DNA of 64,000 nt, from positions 44,777-108,776 of the forward strand of contig OZ219903.1 in NCBI GenBank assembly GCA_964291635.2, read 5' to 3'. The position numbers and the translations under genes are program-made. Positions 1 to 10,546 of the stretch are shown here, in pieces (position 1 is the first letter of the stretch; every line of letters begins with the position of its first letter). The notes under the pieces were generated by a model that was not told the DNA's origin, searched no databases, and worked only from the letters and a program-made list of their open reading frames with translations. Source of the DNA: JAPPHA01 sp964291635 (GTDB lineage Bacteria; Pseudomonadota; Alphaproteobacteria; Rhodobacterales; Rhodobacteraceae).

Positions 1-2
1 AC

Positions 3-584
3 CATCGATTGAAGGCCAGTCACTGGGGCGGCCCACTGCAGGATATCGGTGTCTATTGCCTGAATGCCGCACGTCATTGCCTGGGCTCGGAACCGACCGA
101 TGTCATTGCCATGAAAGGGCATGGCGACGACCCCCGCTTTGCGGAGGTCGAGGAAACGATTTCGGCGACCATGCGTTTTCCCGGTGACGCCATCGCGACC
201 TTCACCGTCAGCTTCAACGCAGAGGAGATCGACGCTTACCGGGTCGTCGGGACCAAAGGGATCATCGAGATGAACCCGGGCTTCCGTTTTGAGACTCCGA
301 CGAGAATGCGCCTCATCCGCGATGGCGAGGTGACGGAAAAATCCTTCCCAGACGTCGACCATTTCGGCGCACAGACCGCTTATTTCTCAGATTGCATCCG
401 GAACGGTGTCCAGCCCGAACCTGACGGAGCCGAGGGCCTTGCAGATGTCCGTGCGCTGCTTGCGATCGAGGCGGCTGCGAAGACTGGAGAGTTACAGAAA
501 ATCAGCTCACTGCCGCGCGACCGATTCCCAAGCGAAGATATGGTAAGACTGATCGACCGGACCGATCACCGGCTGGTGCTGTGA
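3..584 (+). CDS. Gfo/Idh/MocA-family oxidoreductase, C-terminal part (gene starts before window)
   Basis: This is the C-terminal substrate-binding half of an NAD(P)-dependent sugar-type oxidoreductase. The reading frame is open from the first bases, so the Rossmann domain lies upstream of the window. The visible part opens with a GGPLQDIGVYCLNAAR stretch, the family's typical signature after the catalytic domain (G-P-L-x-D-I-G-x-Y-x-x-N). About 190 residues remain, which fits the usual 350-390 aa protein cut at its middle. The closest style is glucose-fructose oxidoreductase-like dehydrogenases, but the substrate cannot be read from this fragment. Stop is TGA at 582-584. No partner gene follows on this strand for 1.6 kb. 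Confidence 0.85.
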   Translation, partial: HRLKASHWGGPLQDIGVYCLNAARHCLGSEPTDVIAMKGHGDDPRFAEVEETISATMRFPGDAIATFTVSFNAEEIDAYRVVGTKGIIEMNPGFRFETPTRMRLIRDGEVTEKSFPDVDHFGAQTAYFSDCIRNGVQPEPDGAEGLADVRALLAIEAAAKTGELQKISSLPRDRFPSEDMVRLIDRTDHRLVL

Positions 585-804
585 TCCGCTGAGCGCTATT
601 TCTTGCTCGTTGTTGCGGGCGACGCCGTCTTCGGGCCTAAAACAAGGGCCATGGCCGATGCTCGTCTCTGCTAGCCGTCACCACGTTATCCGGTGGCTTC
701 TCACCGTTGGCCGCTACAGATCCGCCCGAGTGATGGCGTTCGACGACGGACGTGGCGCCATCCATCGGCCCCGAGACACGGAAACCGTTGCGATCAGTTC
801 CGGA

Positions 805-1230
805 TCAAAGTCGACTGAAAATCGAAAACTCCTGCAACTCGCCGGACACGTCGATGCGTTCAGGCAAGAGCGTTCCATGAGCGATCTGGTTGCGGACGTT
901 GTAGAACTGCGTGGTCCGCCTCCATTCGCCACTACCACTCGCGAGGACCAGCGTCGGGCGGTTTTCGAAGCTCAGACCCGAGAGGCGGCAGTCGTCCGGA
1001 TCGTACAGTGACCAGGCCCGGCGATTCCGCCAGTCGTCATGCGACTGTCCGTGCCGGATTGAGTCACGGCAAGCATCGTTGATGTCCGTTTCCAACTGGC
1101 CCCTGACCAGTACGAAATACGCCTGATCGTTGATTTTCTGCTCTCGCGCAACGCGGTCGCGCGCATCGGGCTCGTCAGCCGCATTCGTGTCTTTCGCGCA
1201 GGTCTTTGAGAAAGCCGTCGATCCGATCAT
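805..1230 (-). CDS. small HEPN-type protein (putative RNase toxin)
   Basis: A protein of about 141 aa with the hallmark R-N-x-x-x-H motif of HEPN domains (RNQIAHG, near residues 115-121), preceded by a helix-rich stretch rich in Arg and Asp. HEPN proteins with this motif are usually metal-independent RNases in toxin-antitoxin or abortive-infection systems. I chose the ATG at 1230, which has GAGG five bases upstream. A GTG at 1263 that overlaps the stop of the upstream gene (GTGA) is an equally good coupled start and would add 11 residues. It lies directly downstream of a frameshifted conserved gene on the same strand, so the two probably formed an operon. The exact HEPN subfamily is not identified. 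Confidence 0.55.
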   Translation of the reverse strand: MIGSTAFSKTCAKDTNAADEPDARDRVAREQKINDQAYFVLVRGQLETDINDACRDSIRHGQSHDDWRNRRAWSLYDPDDCRLSGLSFENRPTLVLASGSGEWRRTTQFYNVRNQIAHGTLLPERIDVSGELQEFSIFSRL

Positions 1231-1259
1231 TACGACCTCGCGATGGCGCCTAAGGTCGC

Positions 1260-1696
1260 TCACCTCAGGATTCGTCTCAGCCAGTCCGAGGTCACCGCCT
1301 CGCGATGGCACCGCTTCCCGGCGGGTGCTGCCTGCCAGTCGGGCTCCTTGAAATTCTCGGCAGCATCAACGATGAAATAGCGCCGATTGTCGCGCTTCAC
1401 ATCGATCCGGCCATTGTCGCCGATGATCCACAACCCGTCCGGCCTGAGCTTGACCACCTCGCCGGTTTGTCCGTGAAGTTCAAGTGTGGGCATCCGCCTC
1501 GCCGTGACGTCAAACTTGCGCATCATCTTCTCGTGCATGAGCTCCGATGCGCCGCGGCGGGCCTCCCAGTCACCCGGCAACCACTTGCCGATTGTCGTGT
1601 AGAGCCATTCAGCCGCGCCTCCCAGTCCTCGGCGCGGCGCTCCACGTGCTTCGCGTCGATGGTGTCGCTGGTAACTTCGTCCAGAACCGTGTTCAT
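1260..1696 (-). pseudogene. frameshifted conserved hypothetical gene, partner of the HEPN gene
   Basis: A protein of about 145 codons can be pieced together from two frames. The start is ATG at 1696, encoding MNTVLDEVTSDTIDAKHVER and on to about residue 29. The rest (EWLYTTIGKWLPGD through to SDWLRRILR) is in another frame, with the shift near 1609-1614. Both pieces have coherent composition, and the second has clear beta-strand periodicity (LWIIGDNGRIDVKRDNRRYF), so I read one gene broken by a single indel. The stop TGA (1262-1260) overlaps a GTG of the HEPN gene, which suggests translational coupling. I do not recognise the family. Its position suggests an antitoxin or accessory protein, by inference only. 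Confidence 0.5.
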
Positions 1697-2256
1697 CGAA
1701 CCTTTCCCCTTGCCGCCCGGTCGTCTGACGTAAAGATGAACAGCGCGACGGCTGCCCCTGAACAATCTCATATGGGCCACCGAAGTGCGTTCCGATACGG
1801 GGGAACAGTCCTTTGTAAGCCAATCGCAACTCCGAAAACAAACCCTTCGCGCGTCCGGATCAGGGACTGCTACGGCCCGAGACCACGCTCGAAACCCTTC
1901 GGTGCTGCCCGGTCGCCCGGACGGCGCGCTCTTTTTCATTTTCCGCGGAACTTGCTGTTCATAGTTCGGGTGCGGCAAGCGACCTGGTGGTCGATGAGAC
2001 GCTTGCCGAGGTCCCGAACGCTTCCGCCTGACGACCGGGGTCACGAACCCGCGTCACATCGTGCACGCACGCCCGTTGATCCACATGTGCAGGGTTCATC
2101 TTCCCGGGTGTGCGTTTGCAGGACCGGTTGGCGCAAGAAGGCCCGGTTCGGCTGCAATGCACGTTGTCCGGAGCAATCCGGACGGCTGCCTACTGCCTCG
2201 CTTGTCTTGTTCATGGGGTTAAGCTAGGTGTTTCGGACATTTTCAGGTTTGAAAAA
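1697..2256. other. intergenic stretch, no convincing gene
   Basis: About 560 bases between the HEPN pair and the peptide-transporter operon. Open frames occur on both strands, but their products have no recognisable motifs and look like GC-driven chance ORFs. The promoter of the transporter operon must lie here, but I cannot point to a clear box. Confidence 0.5.
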
Positions 2257-2269
2257 TTGGAGGAAAACA

Positions 2270-3784
2270 ATGATGAGAATTCGACCGCTTTCCTGCGCTG
2301 CCCTGGTGTCAGCCGCACTCGCGGCAGGCCCTGTCACGGGTGAGCAGATCCGTTTGGGTGCAGATGTCGATGCGGGAACGCTGGATCCGCGGGTCATGCG
2401 CGATACGACAGCCTACCGCGTGAACAACCTTCTGTATGACGGGCTCGTGCAACTCGATGCCAGTCTTCAGCCCAAGCCGGACCTGGCCGAGAGCTGGACG
2501 AACCCGGAACCAACGGTATGGATCTTCACGCTCCGCGAAGGCGTCAAATTCCACGACGGAACCGAACTGGACGCCGATGATGTCGTCTTCACATTCGAAA
2601 CCATACTCGATCCGGATCTCAAGGCGCGATTCCGGTCTCTCTTCACGCCGATCGAAATGATCGAGGCCGTTGACGCGAGAACCGTGAAAATAACGCTGAA
2701 GGAACCATACGCACCGCTCCTGAGCTACCTGGACATGGGCATCGTCCCCAGGGATTACGTCGAAGGCGGCGGTGACCTTTCATCCAACCCGGTCGGCACG
2801 GGCCCGCTCAAGCTCGCGAACTGGGAACGCGGCACGAAGATCGTGCTCGAGCCGTTTGCGGATCACTGGAGCGGGGCTCCGGAGATCGATGGTTTCGAGT
2901 TCGTCGTCGTGGGCGACAATACGGCCCGCGCCCAGGCGTTCGAGGCAGGGGACCTGGACATCGTCCAGTCTCCATTGTCGCCCCAGGACATCGGCAGGCT
3001 CGCTGCCGACGACCGGTTTTCGAATGCCATCATGGGCGGTCTCGGGATCACCTACCTCAACATAAACGTCTCGGACCCGCTGCTCGGCGACGCCGGACTG
3101 CGCAAGGCGCTGTCGATGCTTGTCGACCAGGACACGATCGTGAACCAGATCTACGAGGGGGTCGACCAGGTCGCCAGTTCGATACTGCTGCCGTCATCCT
3201 GGGCGTACGATCCCTCCATAACACAGCCCGGATTCGATCCGGAGGGTGCCAAGGCGGCCTTTGCCGCGGCCGGCTGGACTGACTCAAACGGTGACGGAAT
3301 CCTCGACAAGGAAAACGCGAACCTCAGCATCGTGCTGTCGACCCACAGCGAGGATCCGAACAGGATCCAGGCCCTGGAGTACATCCAGGCGATCATGCTT
3401 CAAAACGGGGTCGATGCTTCGATCAGCATTTCGGACTGGCCCGCGTTTTCCGCAGCAGTTCGTGGCGGCGAGCACCAGATCGCGCTCCTCGGGTGGTTGA
3501 ACATCGTCGATCCGGACCGGCTCATGTACGCGCAGTTCCACTCTTCCGGAACGCTCAACTGGGGAGGCTACGCCAACACCGAGGTCGACGCGCTGCTCGA
3601 GACCGGCCGCGCCTCGATCGACGTCGGGGATCGGACCGAGGCCTACCGGGCAGCGGCGCGAATCATCGCCGGGGAACTGCCGTATTTCGTCATCGCCTAC
3701 CAAGGCTACCAGGTGTTCCACACCGATGCAGTCTCGTTCGAACCGGACGCGCGCGGCATGATGCGCACTGCCATCGGAAAGTGA
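2270..3784 (+). CDS. ABC transporter periplasmic peptide-type substrate-binding protein (SBP_bac_5)
   Basis: Solute receptor of the DppA/OppA class, about 504 aa, exported to the periplasm. The start ATG at 2270 sits 3-4 bases after a strong TTGGAGGAAAAC ribosome site (2257-2266) and begins a classic signal peptide (MMRIRPLSCAALVSAALAAG). A longer in-frame start at 2228 would put extra charged residues before the signal and is unlikely. The mature part shows the family pattern: DAGTLDPRVMRDTTAYRVNN, then LYDGLVQLD, a DLAESW motif, and WIFTLREGVKFHDG. First gene of an operon with two permeases, a deacylase, an aminotransferase and two ATPases. The ligand is probably a short peptide or N-acylated amino compound, inferred from the enzymes downstream. 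Confidence 0.9.
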   Translation: MMRIRPLSCAALVSAALAAGPVTGEQIRLGADVDAGTLDPRVMRDTTAYRVNNLLYDGLVQLDASLQPKPDLAESWTNPEPTVWIFTLREGVKFHDGTELDADDVVFTFETILDPDLKARFRSLFTPIEMIEAVDARTVKITLKEPYAPLLSYLDMGIVPRDYVEGGGDLSSNPVGTGPLKLANWERGTKIVLEPFADHWSGAPEIDGFEFVVVGDNTARAQAFEAGDLDIVQSPLSPQDIGRLAADDRFSNAIMGGLGITYLNINVSDPLLGDAGLRKALSMLVDQDTIVNQIYEGVDQVASSILLPSSWAYDPSITQPGFDPEGAKAAFAAAGWTDSNGDGILDKENANLSIVLSTHSEDPNRIQALEYIQAIMLQNGVDASISISDWPAFSAAVRGGEHQIALLGWLNIVDPDRLMYAQFHSSGTLNWGGYANTEVDALLETGRASIDVGDRTEAYRAAARIIAGELPYFVIAYQGYQVFHTDAVSFEPDARGMMRTAIGK

Positions 3785-3797
3785 AGCCGCGAAATCT

Positions 3798-3824
3798 CCG
3801 GCGCCCGCCCGGCGCGGGCGCCGG
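3798..3824 (+). terminator. GC hairpin between binding-protein and permease genes (no T-run)
   Basis: A perfect 11-bp stem (CCGGCGCCCGC / GCGGGCGCCGG) with a 5-nt loop starts 14 bases after the binding-protein stop. No T-run follows. Such hairpins usually protect the 3' end of the abundant binding-protein mRNA or partly attenuate transcription into the permease genes. Confidence 0.55.
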
Positions 3825-3834
3825 CTAGATTCAG

Positions 3835-4815
3835 ATGGCTGCCTATGTTCTCAGAAGGTTGACGCTGTTTGTCCCGATGTTGATCGGGATCGTCGCCGTG
3901 ACCTTCGGGATCATGCAGCTGCTGCCGGGCGATCCCGCGGCTGTCCTGCTCGGCGAGGACGCATCCGAAGAGGCAGTCAGGGAAATGCGCCGGGCACTGG
4001 GGCTGGACCGCCCGTGGTGGATACGCCTCGCCACCTATTATGCCGATCTTTTCCGCGGGGAGATGGGCGATTCCTACTTCCAGAATCAACCGGTCGTAAA
4101 CGCGATCGCGCAGCGTCTCGTGCCGACCCTCGAGGTAGCGTTCGTCGCGCTCCTGGTGTCGATCATGCTTGGCGTGGCGCTCGGCATCGCGGCTGCCGTC
4201 CGGCGCGGCAGCCTGGTCGATGCCGCCTGCATGCTGTTCGCGCAACTCGGGGTATCCATGCCGGTGTTCTGGTTCGGCATATTGCTCATGTACCTGTTCG
4301 CGATCAGGTTCGACCTGCTTCCCTCGATCGGGCGCGGCCCGCCGCTGGTGTTCGCGGTCGGACAGGCGCTCGTCGGACGTCCCGCCGCACTCGGCGAATC
4401 GCTCATGCATATCGCGATGCCGGCACTTACGCTGGGTCTCACGAACGCGGCCGTCATTTCCCGCCTGGTTCGAAGTTCGATGCTGGAAACGCTTGGGCAG
4501 GATTTCGTGCGAACCGCCAATGCCAAGGGGCTCATGCCCGCGCGCGTGGTCTTCGTGCACGCGCTGCGCAACGCGCTCCTCCCCGTCGTCAGCGTCATCG
4601 GCCTCCGTTTCGGCGCGCTGCTCGGTGGTGCGGTCCTGACCGAGAGCATCTTCGGATGGCCGGGCCTCGGACAGCTCGCCGTATCGGCAATATCACAGCG
4701 CGACATTCCGCTCGTCCAGGGAATCGTGCTGACCTTCGCCCTGGCTTTCGCAATCGTGAACCTCGTCGTCGACCTGCTCTACGCGGTCATCGATCCGCGA
4801 ATCCGGCTGGAGTGA
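3835..4815 (+). CDS. ABC transporter permease, DppB type
   Basis: Inner-membrane permease of 326 aa with the N-terminal signature of DppB/OppB proteins: a first helix (MAAYVLRRLTLFVPMLIGIV) followed by TFGIMQLLPGDPAAVLLG and a periplasmic segment with the typical LGLDRPWWIRLATYYADLFRGEMGDS arrangement. About six hydrophobic segments follow, and the cytoplasmic EAA-type coupling loop is visible near residues 225-245 (DFVRTANAKGLMPARVVFVH). It partners the permease gene that starts 3 bases after its stop. The length is normal for the family. Confidence 0.93.
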   Translation: MAAYVLRRLTLFVPMLIGIVAVTFGIMQLLPGDPAAVLLGEDASEEAVREMRRALGLDRPWWIRLATYYADLFRGEMGDSYFQNQPVVNAIAQRLVPTLEVAFVALLVSIMLGVALGIAAAVRRGSLVDAACMLFAQLGVSMPVFWFGILLMYLFAIRFDLLPSIGRGPPLVFAVGQALVGRPAALGESLMHIAMPALTLGLTNAAVISRLVRSSMLETLGQDFVRTANAKGLMPARVVFVHALRNALLPVVSVIGLRFGALLGGAVLTESIFGWPGLGQLAVSAISQRDIPLVQGIVLTFALAFAIVNLVVDLLYAVIDPRIRLE

Positions 4816-4818
4816 GGC

Positions 4819-5664
4819 ATGAGATATTCCGGCGGCAATCTTTCCCTCGTCATCGGCGGCTCGATCGTCCTCGGGGTCCTGCTGTTCGTGGCATTCGGTC
4901 CACTCGTCTCCGGTTACGACGTCGAACAGATGGACATGCCCAACCGCCTCCAGTTGCCGTCTGCCGAGCATTGGCTCGGTACGGACAACTTCGGCCGCGA
5001 CCTGTGGACCAGGATGGCCGTGGGCGCGCGCGTATCTCTCGCGATCGCACTGTCGTCGGTCGTGATCGCCGTTGTCGTGGGCTCCGTCGTCGGGCTGATC
5101 AGCGGCTATTTCGGAGGCTGGCTGGACCTGGTCATCATGCGGATCGTCGATGTCTTTCTCGGGTTCCCGCCCATCGTGCTGGCACTGGCAATCGTCGCCG
5201 CACTCGGCCCGGGCGTCGTCAACCTCTCGCTGTCGCTCGCCGCCGTGTTCTGGACCGAGTACGCCCGGGTCGTAAGATCGGTGACGCTTGCCCAGCGGGA
5301 GGCGGATTACGTGACCTCCGCGGTCGCGCTCGGTGCCTCGAACGCGCGAATCCTGTTCCGGGAAATCCTTCCGAACGTGGTCGGCCCCGTGATCGTGCTT
5401 GCAACGCTCGGTCTCGGTACCGCCATCATTGCCGAGTCGGGCCTCAGTTTCCTCGGCTTCGGGGTCGAACCGCCGACACCGACCTGGGGCTGGACGCTGG
5501 CTTACGGAACACGCTACCTGCGGGCCGCGCCCTGGCTCTCGACCGTGGCCGGCCTGGCGATCATGATTACCGTTCTCGGTTTCAACCTTTTCGGCGACGG
5601 CCTGCGCGACTATCTCGATCCAAGAGGCGTCGCGCGCCGCATTCGCCGCACATCGCGGGCGTAA
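4819..5664 (+). CDS. ABC transporter permease, DppC type
   Basis: Second inner-membrane permease, 281 aa. The family motif HWLGTDNFGRDLWTRMAVGAR is present near residues 51-71, and the EAA coupling loop (EADYVTSAVALGASNARILF) near 155-175. Five to six membrane segments are evident. The start ATG lies 3 bases after the DppB-type stop. With DppB it forms the translocation pore for the peptide-like substrate bound by the upstream receptor. Confidence 0.93.
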   Translation: MRYSGGNLSLVIGGSIVLGVLLFVAFGPLVSGYDVEQMDMPNRLQLPSAEHWLGTDNFGRDLWTRMAVGARVSLAIALSSVVIAVVVGSVVGLISGYFGGWLDLVIMRIVDVFLGFPPIVLALAIVAALGPGVVNLSLSLAAVFWTEYARVVRSVTLAQREADYVTSAVALGASNARILFREILPNVVGPVIVLATLGLGTAIIAESGLSFLGFGVEPPTPTWGWTLAYGTRYLRAAPWLSTVAGLAIMITVLGFNLFGDGLRDYLDPRGVARRIRRTSRA

Positions 5665-5678
5665 GGAGCAGACATTTG

Positions 5679-6617
5679 ATGCGACACACGATTCACCGAC
5701 CGAAATTCACCACGATGGCGGACGGTACCGATGCGGTGCTGACCATCCACGAACTCGCGGGGGACACCGGCGGCCCGACCGTCGGCGTTTCGGGCTCGGT
5801 CCACGGAAATGAAAATGCCGGCAGCCAGATCATCCGCGCACTCTGGCCGCACCTGCAGGGCAGCAGGATAACGGGACGCATTCTCCTGCTGCCGGTCGCG
5901 AACCCCCGCGCCTTCGCCGTGAACAAACGCTATACTCCGATCGACGAGTTGAACCTCAACCGCCAGTTTCCCGGCTCGACATCGGGATGGTACTCGGACC
6001 ATCTCGCGGCCGCCATCACGCGGGAGTTTCTCGAGAAAATCGACATCCACATCGATCTCCACGCCGGGACCGACCGCCCGACGGTGGACTACGTCTACAT
6101 CATGAACGACGAGGCGCTTTCCCGCGCGTTCGGCTCCACTGTCCTTTACCGCCCGAAGGAAGGCCTGGCGGGCACGACCTACAGCGGAACCACCAAGAGC
6201 GTCACTGTCGACAGGCGTAAAATACCTTCTGTCGTCGTCGAGCTCGGCGGCGGAATCGTCGCGCAGGAGCCCTACGTGGCACGCGGGGTTGCCGGTACGC
6301 TCAACGTGCTGCGCGCCGCCGGCGTGATCGAGGGCGAGGTGGAGCCGCCGCCGCCCCAGACCGTCGTGCGGGGAATAGAAATCGTCCGGCCGCGCCATGG
6401 TGGCTGGCTCGAAACCGAGGCCCCGCCGCTCGGCCGCGTGATCGGCGAGGGGGCCGTGCTCGGAAGGGTCGTCAGCCCGTACTCGTTCGAGACGCTCGAG
6501 GTCATCAAGTCGCCGGTACGGCACGGAATCATGATCCTGTCGCACCTCAACCGCAATCTCGTCGAGCCCGGTGACTACGGTTACATGGTCGGCGACATGG
6601 ACACCGCGGAGTCGTGA
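5679..6617 (+). CDS. succinylglutamate desuccinylase/aspartoacylase-family zinc deacylase
   Basis: A 312-aa M14-like amidohydrolase. The zinc ligands are clear: H42 and E45 in SVHGNE, and H128 in IDLHAG; the catalytic Glu is probably E188 in VVVELGGG. The start ATG at 5679 has AAGGAG at 5663-5668. The reading frame is open far upstream, but that part is out of register with real family sequence and overlaps the permeases. Family members remove an acyl group from an alpha- or omega-amino acid (AstE, AspA, DoeB/EutE). Its place between the permease genes and an aminotransferase suggests that the imported compound is first deacylated. The exact acyl donor is not evident. Confidence 0.88.
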   Translation: MRHTIHRPKFTTMADGTDAVLTIHELAGDTGGPTVGVSGSVHGNENAGSQIIRALWPHLQGSRITGRILLLPVANPRAFAVNKRYTPIDELNLNRQFPGSTSGWYSDHLAAAITREFLEKIDIHIDLHAGTDRPTVDYVYIMNDEALSRAFGSTVLYRPKEGLAGTTYSGTTKSVTVDRRKIPSVVVELGGGIVAQEPYVARGVAGTLNVLRAAGVIEGEVEPPPPQTVVRGIEIVRPRHGGWLETEAPPLGRVIGEGAVLGRVVSPYSFETLEVIKSPVRHGIMILSHLNRNLVEPGDYGYMVGDMDTAES

Positions 6618-7923
6618 CCGTGAATTCCTACCCGAATTCGAGGGAAATCTTCGAGCGCGCCTCGAGAATCGTTCCATCCGGTGTCAGCACCAACACCCGC
6701 GCCCGGGAACCGCACCCGCTGTATTTCGAGCGGGCGAAGGGCGCATGGGTCCTGGATGCGGACGGACACCGGCACCTCGACATCGTCATGGGCAACGGGG
6801 CCGTCCTGCTTGGCCACGGCCACGACGCCGTGACCGAGGCGGTCGTGCGCGCCGCAGAGGCCGGGCTTACCTGCGGCGTCGAGTCGACGCTGATGGCAGA
6901 GGCGGCCGAGACCCTCGTTTCCGCGGCCGCCTGGCCGCATCTCGTGCGCTTCACCAACACCGGAACCGAGGCCGTGCAACACGCGCTCCACATCGCGCGT
7001 CACGCCACCGGGAGGACCCGGATCGCCAAGGTAGAAGGCAGCTATCACGGCTGGTCAGACGAAGTGTTCGTCAGCGTCTGGGTCGATCCTGCCATGGCCG
7101 GACCGGTTTCGAACATCACGCCGCAGGCGCAGTTCGCGGGACAGCGCTCGGAACTCGTGGCCGAAACCCTGGTTCTGCCTTTCAACAATATCGACGAAAG
7201 CGTCGCCGCGCTTGACCAGGCCGGCGGCGAGATCGCCGCGATCCTTCTCGAACCGACGCTGATCGACGTGGGGTTCATACCGGGCAGGACCGAGTACCTG
7301 CAGGCGCTTCGGAATGCCGCGGACCGGCACGGCATCGTGCTGGTTTTCGACGAACTCCTCACGGGTTTCAACATCGCCGTCGGAGGCGTTGCCGCCCTGT
7401 CCGGCATTGTTCCGGACCTTGCCCTTTACGGGAAAGCGATCGCGAACGGCTACCCGCTCGCCGCGGTTGCGGGCCGGGAAGACCTGATGCGAATGACCGA
7501 ACCGGGGAATGGACCTGCGTTCGTGGGAACCTTTAACGGACATGCGATCTCCGTTGCGGCCGCTGCCGCTACGCTCCCCATCCTGGCAACGGGCAGCGTA
7601 CAGAAAGAGATGGCTTCCCGCTGCGGGAGGCTGAAATCCACGTTTGAGTCGCTTGCCAGGCATCACGGGATCCCCGCGAAGTTCGCGACCGGCGGATCGC
7701 ATTTCCACTGGTATTTCTGCGACAATCCCATTGATGACTTCCGGAGCGCGGCGCAAACCGACGCGCACGCGTACCGGGCGTTCACAGCTTCGCTCGGCGA
7801 GAACCGCCTTCTCACCCTGCCGAATCCCCTGTCTCACCATGCCATTTCCCTCGGGCATGACGATGCGGTACTGAACAGACTCGAATCCGCGTTTTTCGAC
7901 GGGCTCAAGGCCCTGTCCGGCTG

Positions 7924-7924
<1 letters not shown>
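6614..7924 (+). CDS. class III PLP aminotransferase (glutamate-1-semialdehyde aminomutase-like)
   Basis: A 436-aa cytoplasmic PLP enzyme. The pyridoxal lysine is K274 in LYGKAIANGYPLAA, the ring-binding Asp is D246 in VLVFDELLTGF, and the cofactor phosphate region is TNTGTEAVQHALHIARHATG. The GTG start at 6614 overlaps the deacylase stop (GTGA), so the two are translationally coupled. Its overall pattern is of the HemL-like subgroup, which includes many catabolic transaminases, so I do not call it a haem gene. In context it probably transfers the amino group released by the deacylase, a logic similar to the DoeB/DoeD step of ectoine breakdown. That comparison is an inference. Confidence 0.88.
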
Positions 7925-8903
<979 letters not shown>

Positions 8904-8907
<4 letters not shown>

Positions 8908-9869
8908 ATGCGCCACTCATCGAAGCCGAGCAATTGACGAAGCACTTCTTCGTTGGCGGACCGCTGTCAGGGGGCAGGAAAACTGTGGTCGCCGTCGAGG
9001 AGGTGGACATCTCGCTTCAGCCCGGCGAAACCCTTGGCCTCGTCGGCGAAAGCGGATGCGGAAAGTCGACCGTCGGCAGGTTGCTGCTCCGGCTGCTCGA
9101 ACCGACATCGGGAACGGTCCGGCTTCTCGGCCAGGATATCGCGAAATTGTCCGGGCCGGATCTTCGCAGGTTGCGGACGAGAATGCAGATCGTCTTCCAG
9201 GACCCGTTTTCGTCCCTGAACCCGCGTCACAGGGTATCGGACATTCTCGCCGCGCCGTACCGTATTCATTCCGGCGCGCCGCGAGGCGAAATCGAAGGCA
9301 AGGTAACCGACCTCATGGAGCGGGTCGGCCTCGACCCGGAATCCAGCCGGAAATATCCGCACGAGTTCTCCGGAGGTCAGCGCCAGCGGATCGGTATCGC
9401 CCGCGCGATCGCGCTGCAGCCGGACGTGATCGTGTGCGATGAACCGGTTTCCGCGCTCGACGTTTCGGTGCAGGCGCAAATCATCAACCTGCTGAAGGAT
9501 TTGCGCGATGAAACGAGCGTTGCCCTGCTGTTCATTTCCCATGATCTCGCGGTGGTCGAGAACATCTGCGACCGGGTGGCCGTGATGTACCTCGGCCGGA
9601 TCATCGAACTGGCTTCTCGCGACCAGATCTTCGACCGGCCTGCGCATCCCTACACGGAAGCCCTTCTCGCGGCAGTTCCCCGGCCAAGCCCCGTCCGCCG
9701 GGCGGAGCGTCCGCCGCGCCTCGCCGGCGAGATACCCAGCCCGGTCGATCCGCCGTCAGGCTGCGCGTTTCATCCCCGTTGCATTTTGGCCAGGGAAAGG
9801 TGCCGCCACGAGCGGCCCGGTTTGACCATGCGCACGGACGGTCGCAGAGTCGCCTGCCACTTTCGGTGA
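8904..9869 (+). CDS. ABC transporter ATP-binding protein, DppF type
   Basis: Second ATPase, 321 aa. I start it at ATG 8904 (MNAPLIEAEQLTKHFFVGG), which overlaps the previous stop as ATGA; the frame is open further upstream but inside the DppD gene. Walker A GESGCGKST, signature FSGGQRQR, Walker B VIVCDEPVSALD, and the C-terminal peptide-transporter Cys cluster (FHPRCILARERC) are present. It pairs with the DppD-type ATPase to drive import, and is the last gene of the operon. Confidence 0.93.
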
Positions 9870-10546
9870 GTTTCCTACCTGGGAATCCTGCCTGGTGGAC
9901 ATGGACCGAAGACCGGATCAATGTCCAACGCGGTGAGCAAAAGTTCCGTCATGTCCGGCCACCGCACCGCATCATCCGACTCGACCGGACCATGCCTGGC
10001 CTCGGGTTGCGCGGAATCTTTCTCTCCCTCTTCTTCTTCCCTTGATTGTCCCTCTTTCCCTGGGTCCGCCTCCGGCAACTCTTCCGCCAACGCTTGATCG
10101 GGTTCCTGTTGCCATGCCGGTAGATGCATGCCACCAGGGCACACCTCGCGACTGCTGCCGGTTTCCTCCGCCTGGCCAACTCTCCAGCCGCATGGCCCTG
10201 ACATTCGCCGGGCATTTCTCTTTTCCGTCTCCGCCCCGGTGACGCCGCACTACGTCTCCGGCGGTATTTTCCGGCATCGCGTACCGCGACCGCATCCTGC
10301 GTAACGACCACCACGCGGACCGGAAGAGTTTCCAAAAGTTCGGCAGCAATTTGTCTGTCACGCCGTTTTGGCATGTCCTCTTCTCAGGCCCGTTCGGGCG
10401 CTCCAGGAGGCCCGGTGAACTGACCGTTCGCCGGTTCTCGAGAATTCGGCAATCGCCCTTTCGTTGACACAGATGTCAATTCCAACGGGTGCCTCGACCC
10501 CTGGCGACAAGCTCGCCAATCGCTGTCCCCTGCATCTTCACGTTCA
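9870..10546. other. intergenic stretch, possible decayed gene on minus strand
   Basis: About 680 bases without a convincing gene. The best candidate is on the minus strand from ATG 10374 (MPKRRDRQIAAELLETLPVR), preceded by AGAGG, but after about 38 residues it becomes an Arg-rich low-complexity tail. An acidic open frame in another register covers 9875-10204, so a frameshifted gene is possible. I do not recognise it. No terminator is seen after the transporter operon. Confidence 0.3.

Noticed and set aside
4014..5678. Very long open frame running through both permease genes into the deacylase (867 codons)
   Set aside because: The part before 5679 is Arg/Gly-rich shadow of the permease genes in another frame; only the part from ATG 5679 has family sequence and a ribosome site.
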